Assembly: GCA_031763025.1 (NCBI GenBank) | Contig: JASSKH010000024.1 | Location: 9,261,023 to 9,325,022, forward strand | Reading direction: 5' to 3' | Length of the DNA: 64,000 bases | From: Macrocystis pyrifera | Lineage: Eukaryota > Sar > Phaeophyceae > Laminariales > Laminariaceae | Part shown: piece by piece, positions 57,386 to 64,000 of the stretch | Numbering within the stretch: position 1 is the first letter of the stretch | Layout: the number at the start of each line of letters is the position of its first letter | Notes under the pieces: generated by a model | Told to the model about the DNA's origin: nothing | Databases searched by the model: none | What the model saw: the letters and a program-made list of their open reading frames with translations, nothing else | Made by a program: the position numbers and the translations under genes

Positions 57386-58200
57386 ACGTGTTTGTCGATG
57401 TCCTACCTTACCCGCGGATTCGATGGGCGGCGTCGCAGTCGAGGAAAAAGCCGGCTGCGGCCCCGTCTGTGGCGCAAGCAACGAATCAGGGAGTTACATA
57501 CCCTTTCAGCCCGGCGAGGGAGACACAGAGGAGACGTTGTCGTTCGAGCCGCTTTCGACCACGAGCAGCCGAGTGGGAAGGCCTATTATGAGGAGGTCGA
57601 TGTAGCATCTTGCAGGGACGACTGAGAGGGGTGCGGCGAGATCGTGGGGAAAGGAAACTTTGGTGAGACAGGACGGGGCTGTCAGACGCGTTTTGCGCGT
57701 TTTCGTTGTGCTCCACGCGTGAATGCTGCATGGCGCTCCAACACGTAGCTTCACACATGTTTCGTGTATACCGGCACACTGTGGTGGTCGTAAACGGCAT
57801 GCGGCGTACTAGACAGAAGCATTGGGTATCAGAGCTTCTCGACTATGTAAGGGCTGCTGTTGATAGGGTACATTTTCGTTCCCGCCTTTTAGCCGATGTC
57901 GCGGGTACGTTTCAAAAATCTCTTGTTAGCACCACTTTCACTGAACGATATCCCTTACAGTTCTTGTTTTTGTCGATCGAGAACAGCCACGGTGGTCGTT
58001 GTCACTATCAAAACCACTGGGTAGGGCTAGGTAGGGCTCTCAAAACAATCACCAAGTCGATTTCCTGAAGCACGCGCCTACACCCTCCTATTTCGTGTTG
58101 TTTTGTTCGATCGAGAATAACCAAGGTGGAAGTAGCCACACCCAGAACTAGCGGCGTGACGGTGGCCGTCAAGTCGATCCCAATATTCACGGTATTTACA
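57386..58200 (+). repeat. Foldback family F2, single left arm
   Basis: Order: GCGGATTCGATGGGCGGCG (57415) opening a short ORF (57423-57605, starting MGGVAVEEK and with EGDTEETLSFEPLS), GAGGGGTGCGGCGAGATCGTGGGGAAA (57629), TTTTCGTTCCCGCC (57872), then two minus-coding PLVL/LDRxK units (to 58190). The same order holds in 58390-59220, so this is one arm without its mirror. Confidence 0.72.
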
Positions 58201-58389
58201 AAGTGTACTAAAGAACGTGCGAAGTTGGTGTAGGTGGTGCACCACCACGCAGCATCAACTCATGAGGCACAACGAAAACGCGCAAAAATCGTCTGACCAC
58301 CTCACCCTGTCTGAACAAAGTTTTGTTTTTCACACCGTTGCCGCACCCCTCCGCGGCCTTCTCCCTAGTATACTCCCGCTCTATAAAGA

Positions 58390-59965
58390 AATGGGCAATG
58401 CGGTCGACCGAAACGCCAGCTGCGGCTGCGGCTCCGGCTGCGGTTGCGGTGGAAGCGGCGACCCATAGGTTGTGCCGGTTTAGCTTGGTAAGGGAGCGAC
58501 CTCGTCGTTTGAGCCGCTTTCGACCGCAAGCAGCCTAGCGGGAAGGCCTATTATGAGGAGGTCGATGTAACATCTTCGAGAAACGATTGAAGAGGGGTGC
58601 GGCGAGATCGTGGGGAAATGAAAGTTTGGCGAAACAGGATGGGGGTCAGAGACGTGTTTTTGTGTTACCGTTGTTCTTCAAACGTCGATGCTGCATGGTG
58701 GTGCAACACAAAGGTTCGTAAAGTTTTGGTATTCGCCGGCACATTGCATTGATCGTAGGCGGCAGTAGTCTACAAGACAGAAATTTCGCATAAGAGCTCG
58801 TACCAGTACTGTAGCTTTTCGTTCCCGCTTCTCTGTCGAAGATGCGGGCATATTTCAGAGATGAGCTTGTTAGCACCGGTCTTATTGAATCACCCCCCTT
58901 ACATTTCTTGTTTTCGTCGATCGAGGGCAGCCAAGGTGGCAACTTTCACTGTTACGAGGGGCCATAGTAGATAGGACCAAATATTGTTAGTAAAAAGAGC
59001 GAAATATATAGGGTTTTTTGTGTACCATAGGTGCTGTTTACTATGGCCCCCCGAAATAACAAAACAAGACAATAGCGATCTCGGCATGGCCGCCAAGTCC
59101 ATTACCTAAACCATGCCCCTGCACTCTCCTGTTGTTTTGTTTTTTGTCGATCGAGAACAGACAAGATGTTGGTCACCACACCCAGGACTAGCGGTGTGAA
59201 GATGGCCGTCGAGTCCATTTTTAATTTCGAAGTTGCCCTGACGGCCATCCTCATGCCGCTGTTCCTGTCTGTCACGACCGCCACCTTGGCTGCTCTCGAT
59301 AGACAAAAGCAAGACATATTATAGGAGTGCAGGAGCATAGTTCAGCGAGAGTGGTGATAGCAAGCGTATTCTCTACAACGTACCCGCGTTTCCCGCAGAC
59401 AAGCGGCAGCGAAATTCTATCTCACGAGCAGCCCTCAGCCCAAACCCTGATACACTATTGTCTGTCAATTTCAGTACGTATCATGACGTATGACTGCAGT
59501 AACACAATGCACCGGTATTTGATTAAAAAAATACATAAGAAAATGTGCCAAACTATTTGTTCCAGCACTATGCACCAGCAACGCGTGAAAATCAACGAAA
59601 GCGCGAAAAGGCGTCTTACCACCCGGTCTCACTCGCCATTATTTTATTTCTCACGATCTCGCGGGAACCCATCCTCAACGTTCCCCCCTAGATAATCCTT
59701 CGACATCCGTGACTAGGATCTCTAACCCGGCTTCTCGTGACCGGATGCAAATCAAACGACGACAGATCTTCTGTCTCTCCCTCGCATAGGTTAAACGGCG
59801 TTACCTCTGGCTCGTCGCTTCTGCCCCAGCCAGCCGAAGCCGGAACCGCAGTCGCCGTTTTCCCTGATCGCACCGCCCATCGAATGCGTGGACATGTGGG
59901 ATACCGACGGACGCAACGACACCCCGCATGCCGCAATGGTTGGGGCTGTCCTCACCTATACTAGT
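58390..59965. repeat. Foldback family F2, 1.6-kb imperfect palindrome
   Basis: The left arm starts with ATGGGCAATGCGGTCGAC (58391); the right arm ends with its diverged inverse CGCACCGCCCAT (59869-59880). Inside are the TTTTCGTTCCCGC arm (58817) and its mirror near 59400, then the PLVL/LDRxK unit on the minus strand (59215-59105) and on the plus strand (59237-59320, ALTAILMPLFLSVTTATLAA then LDRQKQD). The centre lies near 59230. The left arm is lengthened by a MITE (58955-59053). A minus ORF at the right end (59688-59936, CEGETEDLSSFDLHPVTRSR) matches the ORF at 57423-57605 (GEGDTEETLSFEPLSTTSSR). Confidence 0.75.
58955..59053. mobile_element. TA-family MITE, copy 5 (inside F2 palindrome)
   Basis: A 99-bp copy in the same orientation as the 47513 copy: CGAGGGGCCATAGTAGATAGG ... 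TGTTTACTATGGCCCCCCG. It splits a PLVL/LDRxK unit, so it is younger than the foldback. Confidence 0.85.
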
Positions 59966-60809
59966 CACCTCATCAAGCGCGCCAAAAGCCGAGCGGGGTT
60001 CCGTTTTCAAAGTATCGTGCTCCGGGGGCGGGAGCAAGGGTAGTATGTGTCACGAGGTTTGATCAATCTGGCCGATGTTCACGAGAAAGGCATCTGCTGG
60101 CAGGGGATGTGCTTGCCTAACATGACTTATCAGTGCTGCATATCCCGCACACAAACAAGCAGTCTGTACGAGTATAATAGGTCTGCGGTGAAAGAGACTG
60201 GATTAAAAAAATATATATATATCTCCGGTGGGACCGGCCACTGCAGAATCTGATAGCTCTCGGACGTATTACACAGAAACCTTCATGCGTCATATGCTCC
60301 GTCGCTACTTATAGGTACAGCACCATATGTTGTGTGCTTTGGCAGGCGCCCTCGTGTATCTGTACAGGCGGAGACCAGAGTGTCTCTTCTGCACGCGGGG
60401 AAATGTATGGTTGAAACGCTTTGTTTCACGAGTGCTAATATATATCATTATGTACGTATGATACCCAGGGTCCTAGCCACAAGGCCCCAAGGCACCGGTC
60501 CATCGAAACAATCCATACCGTAGTTTTTGCCAAGAAGCAGACGTCAACTCCCAAGGCATGCTTGCATGTACGAGGCTTCGCTCAGATGTTCGAAGACTTC
60601 ATTAGTAGGATCAATATCGGGTAAGATGTGATGCCCAAAGTCAATCCTGTACTGAAACCAGAAATATAAGGCGGTACCGCTTTACCCCACGAAAGTGGAA
60701 GTGTCCACGCGGAATCCCAAGATAGAACCTGAAAACTGCGTACGTGTCCGTTGAGCCGAAGTTTTGAATGGATGTTTTGCTGTATTTGTTTTTGTTGTTC
60801 GCCGTGTAG
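59966..60809. other. No gene recognised
   Basis: Short (AT)n at 60205-60220; nothing else identifiable. Confidence 0.4.
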
Positions 60810-60895
60810 TTGGGGCTACGGGAGACCCTCGTATCCCCGATGATCCCGGCATCCCAAGCATCAGACGGGGCAAGAAGAAGAAAAAACTAGTCAAG
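60810..60895 (+). CDS. Possible exon with basic tail
   Basis: A strong pyrimidine tract (TGTATTTGTTTTTGTTGTTC) leads to a GTGTAG acceptor. The open frame reads GATGDPRIPDDPGIPSIRRG, then KKKKKLVK, and ends at a weak donor AAG|GTTCGG. The Lys-rich end suggests a nuclear-localisation or nucleic-acid-binding tail. No family is recognised. Confidence 0.35.
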
Positions 60896-61877
60896 GTTCG
60901 GCAAGGGCTCAAAGAAAACACGCGTGTATAAAATGAAGGTCTAACTCGAACACCCACGTAGACATTCGATGCGGAGCCACGATGGGGTATTCTGCTCTTG
61001 AACCAACCCATAGCCTCTGGCCTCAAGAGGTAGTTCAGGAGTATGCAAGCCTCAATGGAAGGCGTGTAAGTTGCCTTGGGGTATGGGGATTTGATGGCAT
61101 TTGATTTGCTGGCGAGCGGCTGCAAAGCTTCAGTTGGTAGTACTGTAGTGTCACTAACATTTTCTCGGTGGGTGATGGCATTCTTCTCTTATCGTGTTGA
61201 GACTTGGGCGGGAAACAGTGATGAGATCGGTCCACTGCTTGGTTGGGAGATGACACATTGGGTGTCCGCGATACAGTACACTGCAAGGACTCGTACGACA
61301 GGGGGACAGGAAGCATGTTCGGTCTTGTACTGCTGCACGCTTACTTTTCACGACACGTAGACGGGTCACAACGCCAGACTTATCCTTGTCTTGGTGGCCA
61401 CCTCTGACTCAAAAAAACTAAATTGAAAATTGTAGCAACAACAATGGTATGTTGCGTTGCATTGGGTTCCGAAAGGGTGGGGAGGCAAATATGCAACAGT
61501 TGTCAGATACCAGGTAGGAGATTGCACCCAAAGAGTGGAGCAACGCCCTTTTTGTTTCGCCTGGGCTCAAGCAGCCCCGGAACCGCGGCCGAAATCGTGC
61601 AACGCACCCATCTGGCGAACTGAAACAGTCCAAAAATTTCGTGTTCGAAAAAAATGGTTGAAGCGAGCAAGGGTTCACGCTGTGTGTAGAGCGTGGCTGC
61701 AGGCATCTCAAAAGCGATTGTGGCGGCAGACCACTCACCGTTTTCGCGCGAATGTGTCTTGACCCCATGATAATGATGTGATATCGGTGCCACACACACG
61801 TTTTCAGCAATATTACTCTGTCCTATGTGGTATACACGGAAGTGTGTTTTCGTATTTCCTTTGTGGACAATCTTCAC
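60896..61877. other. No gene recognised
   Basis: Overlapping ORFs on both strands at 61035-61370, without domain or splice support. Confidence 0.4.
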
Positions 61878-61939
61878 CTCCTTTGGTCCAAACTCTGGCG
61901 GGGCGGCGTCGTACTCGTCAATTTTTGACCGCTCGAAAG
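61878..61939 (-). CDS. Possible short exon, unknown protein
   Basis: A 62-bp minus segment bounded by GGAGGTGCAG| and GGAG|GTGAAG. It reads FERSKIDEYDAAPPEFGPKE with strong G/C third positions. It lies inside a longer open frame (61503-62087) whose remainder looks random. Entry phase 1, exit 0. Confidence 0.35.
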
Positions 61940-61984
61940 CTGCACCTCCAGCAGACACATCACGCTGGCAGAATAATACGGCAT

Positions 61985-62116
61985 AGAGATCCAGAAACAA
62001 GCCGCACTCGTCAATCCACTGTACAAACGAACTGCACTCTGATACACTCAGAAACAAACTGTGCAACCTGATAAAATTCAGCAACAAGGTGCACTAGTAA
62101 ATTCAGAAACAAGCCG
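61985..62116. repeat. Short degenerate tandem repeat (CAGAAACAAGC)
   Basis: The word CAGAAACAAGCCGC / CAGAAACAAACTGTGC / CAGCAACAAGGTGC recurs four times at 30-45-bp spacing, each followed by a short variable stretch. Confidence 0.6.
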
Positions 62117-62519
62117 CGCCGCCCTTACCGCTATGGTCTAGTGGGTGAGAAGTACCCTCTATTGCTAGTTGTAACAATCTGACTCTACGCCAAAATCGAA
62201 AACTGACAGAGCTTAAGCTTTATTTTTACCAATCCGACGGAGGATTAAAAAAAAAAACAAAGCAGGGCTGTGGGCTTCGAAACACAAGGTGTCGAGTCAC
62301 GTTCAAAGGTGCGACCTCGTGTCAAACGGCGCACAAGCTACAGCAATATTATTTCGACTGATTAATCGAACTGCATCTCAAATGTCGACAGGAAACTCAT
62401 ACTGTAATACTAGTTTCTGAACGGAGAATACCCGCGTCTGTCGAAAGACACGACTCATGCACGTCAACCGAATGCTATTATACTGGTATACCGGTACACT
62501 GATACAATGGAAGCATCTC

Positions 62520-62743
62520 CGTGAAGAATAATCTGAGCAACAGTCGACGAAAAATGACAAACATCACTTCAAGCGTCATCACGAAAACAATTATGAACAG
62601 CAGCCAACGCAAATTGACGAACTCACTTGAAGCGTCTTGATGAAGAATAATCTGAGCAGCAGTCGACGCAAATCGATGAAGCTCACTTTAAGCATATTTA
62701 CGAAGACTAATTTGAGCAACAGCCGATGCAAATCGACGAGCCT
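62520..62743. repeat. ~60-bp minisatellite, ~3.7 copies
   Basis: The unit GAAGAATAATCTGAGCAACAGTCGACGCAAAT...CTTGAAGCGT starts near 62522, 62581, 62640 and 62700, with 15-25% difference between units. Confidence 0.85.
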
Positions 62744-63526
62744 TCGGAAAAAGCACTAAAATCATACCCGGCCACGCGGGAAGTAAACGAAAGCCAGGAA
62801 TCACATCGACGGGGAAATAAGTCCCGCTCTCTCACGTCAAGTCTGGCTATGAAAACGCGCGTGGGGCGGTAAAAATATCATCGAACATTCCTACGTACCT
62901 GTAGGCGGACAGCGACTCTGGGGCTACCACAGATTTGCAGATAGATACCGCGAGCGGTTTCCAAACGACTTTGGCAGTGGTGCTGCTAGTGCCTCGTGTG
63001 CCCACAAGGTCCACATTTCAGCCTAAAGCCCCCGTTCGCAATCTGGCTTGTGGCGGGGCTCCTTTCAGCTCCCGATATCGTCGTCCGATATGGCAACACT
63101 CACCATCGCACGCGCTTAACGGATGTGAGTACACACAAAAAGAAAACTCTCATATCTGTCCTACCTCCCTTTGAACGCACGGGGCGCAGGAAATTCTTTG
63201 TACACTATGTATGCTGGCTCCGCCGAGCTCGAATGCAACGTTACTGTGGACTTGGCCTGGCCTTCACACTCGACTCGACTACCCCATCCCTTCACACAGG
63301 ACGCGACTACCCCAGCCGCTCGCCCGTGGTGTCAACAAGTCAGTGGACAACAAGAGCCACGTCCTAAACTCGAAGCTTTTACTTCGCGAAGGCCTGGATT
63401 CCTGAGCCTATCGCACGTAACAGTTGGGCCGGGATAAAACCATACGCGGCAACATCATGCCTTCCGCCTACCCGACGCAACGCTAACGGCGATTCGGGAC
63501 CCACGCTTCCTCTAGTAAAAATCGAC
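62744..63526. other. Possible retroelement Gag remnant; otherwise empty
   Basis: The minus strand at about 62990-63050 shows a CCHC zinc-knuckle-like spacing, as in Gag proteins of LTR elements. No flanking LTR or other domain is seen, so this may be a small old fragment or chance. Nothing else is recognised. Confidence 0.3.
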
Positions 63527-63805
63527 TCACGCGTGGCGCTTGGCCTCCTCTCCATCCCCCGTTACACCGGACACGACACCCTTCTCCTGCTCGTTTCTCA
63601 CTACCGGTGCCGTTACGCGACGTCGCACCCCACGCCTCCTGCCCTGAGCCAGACGCGCTTTCGCGGTGCTCATCTCGCGTTCCTTCGCGGACACTGCCTC
63701 CGCAGCCATTGTCCTGGTTTCAATAGCCTTGTCAACTCCACCAAGCCACGGGTGCTCGGCGGCGTCGCTTGCGGACAGCCGCTTCTCCACATCGCGTTCC
63801 AGGAG
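63527..63805 (-). CDS. Protein kinase C-terminal exon
   Basis: Minus-strand terminal exon after a CTCTCTGGCAG acceptor. It opens with LLERDVEKRLSASDAAEHPW and L, the subdomain XI signature of CAMK-type kinases (LL..D...RlsA.eaL.HpWl). A ~68-residue basic, coiled-coil-like tail follows (MAAEAVSAKEREMSTAKARL, RRRGVRRRVTAPVV) and then a stop at 63527. The catalytic exons lie beyond the right edge. It is on the opposite strand from the 53.1-kb kinase exon, so it is a separate gene. The family is confident; CAMK-like is inferred from the motif alone. Confidence 0.85.
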   Translation of the reverse strand, partial: LLERDVEKRLSASDAAEHPWLGGVDKAIETRTMAAEAVSAKEREMSTAKARLAQGRRRGVRRRVTAPVVRNEQEKGVVSGVTGDGEEAKRHA

Positions 63806-64000
63806 CTGCCAGAGAGCGATTCGGGTAAAAAGCCAGACTTGCGCTTAAGCATTACAGCAGTTCCGGGAAATCGCGTAAGAGTATCCCGCACGTCGCAGAA
63901 AATGTGATCCGATCGTGTCTCATCATGCAAAGCGACCCGTGCCGTGGGGATAGGTGGCAATAAAATCGCGTTTCACAACACAGGTGTCCTGGTTAAGGGT
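63806..64000. other. Intron of the right-edge kinase gene
   Basis: Sequence upstream (in gene sense) of the last kinase exon; no further exon is seen before the window ends. Confidence 0.4.

Noticed and set aside
61503-62087. 194-residue minus ORF as a whole gene
   Set aside because: Only a ~62-bp core has good splice borders and codon bias; the rest has none.
62128-62175. tRNA-like A box ATGGTCTAGTGGGTGAGA
   Set aside because: No B box or T-arm follows at the right distance and no stems form.

Overview
This is a eukaryotic nuclear window, intron-rich and crowded with repeats. There are no operons, no long intact ORFs of bacterial type, no rRNA and no tRNA gene I can support. Coding sequence appears as short exons (60-280 bp) with canonical ...AG|exon|GTRAG... 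borders, often with a CTAAC branch-point-like motif before the acceptor. The combination of filamin-like repeats with a PA14 domain, the intron density and the balanced base composition suggest a brown alga or another stramenopile. This is inference; I see no diagnostic marker.

Two host genes can be read through several phase-matched exons, both on the minus strand. (1) A ubiquitin-specific protease (C19/USP) from about 24.5 to 17.5 kb, with Cys box, QxDAxE box, a zinc-knuckle piece, an LP.VL piece and the C-terminal His/Asp box. (2) A filamin-repeat plus PA14 protein from about 49.1 to 38.5 kb (perhaps 38.05 kb), with one large intron holding a 0.5-kb (AGT)n tract. Two protein kinases are partly present: a plus-strand exon pair at 53.1 and 54.8 kb, and the C-terminal exon of a minus-strand kinase at 63.5-63.8 kb, cut by the window end. 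An ORF at 32.7-33.7 kb encodes two diverged ~120-residue repeats followed by a transmembrane helix. A few weaker candidate exons are listed with low confidence.

The rest is repeats. From 0.25 to 16 kb there are a TIR element, a pair of inverted ~870-bp repeats (0.7 and 12.6 kb), a three-copy interspersed repeat, an old Ty1/copia element (3.19-8.46 kb, LTRs plus a 5-bp target duplication) and a tyrosine-recombinase element relic (10.9-11.3 kb). From 26 to 32 kb lies a cluster of alternating direct and inverted arms of one family, including a 1.4-kb imperfect palindrome, plus three diverged copies of another unit. From 55.2 to 60 kb a second, unrelated foldback family forms large palindromes. 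A ~100-bp MITE with TA-flanked 25-bp inverted ends occurs in at least five copies (4.97, 11.44, 25.23, 47.51, 58.96 kb), two of them inside other elements. A tRNA-derived SINE occurs twice (54.6 and 56.2 kb). Microsatellites and minisatellites are frequent.
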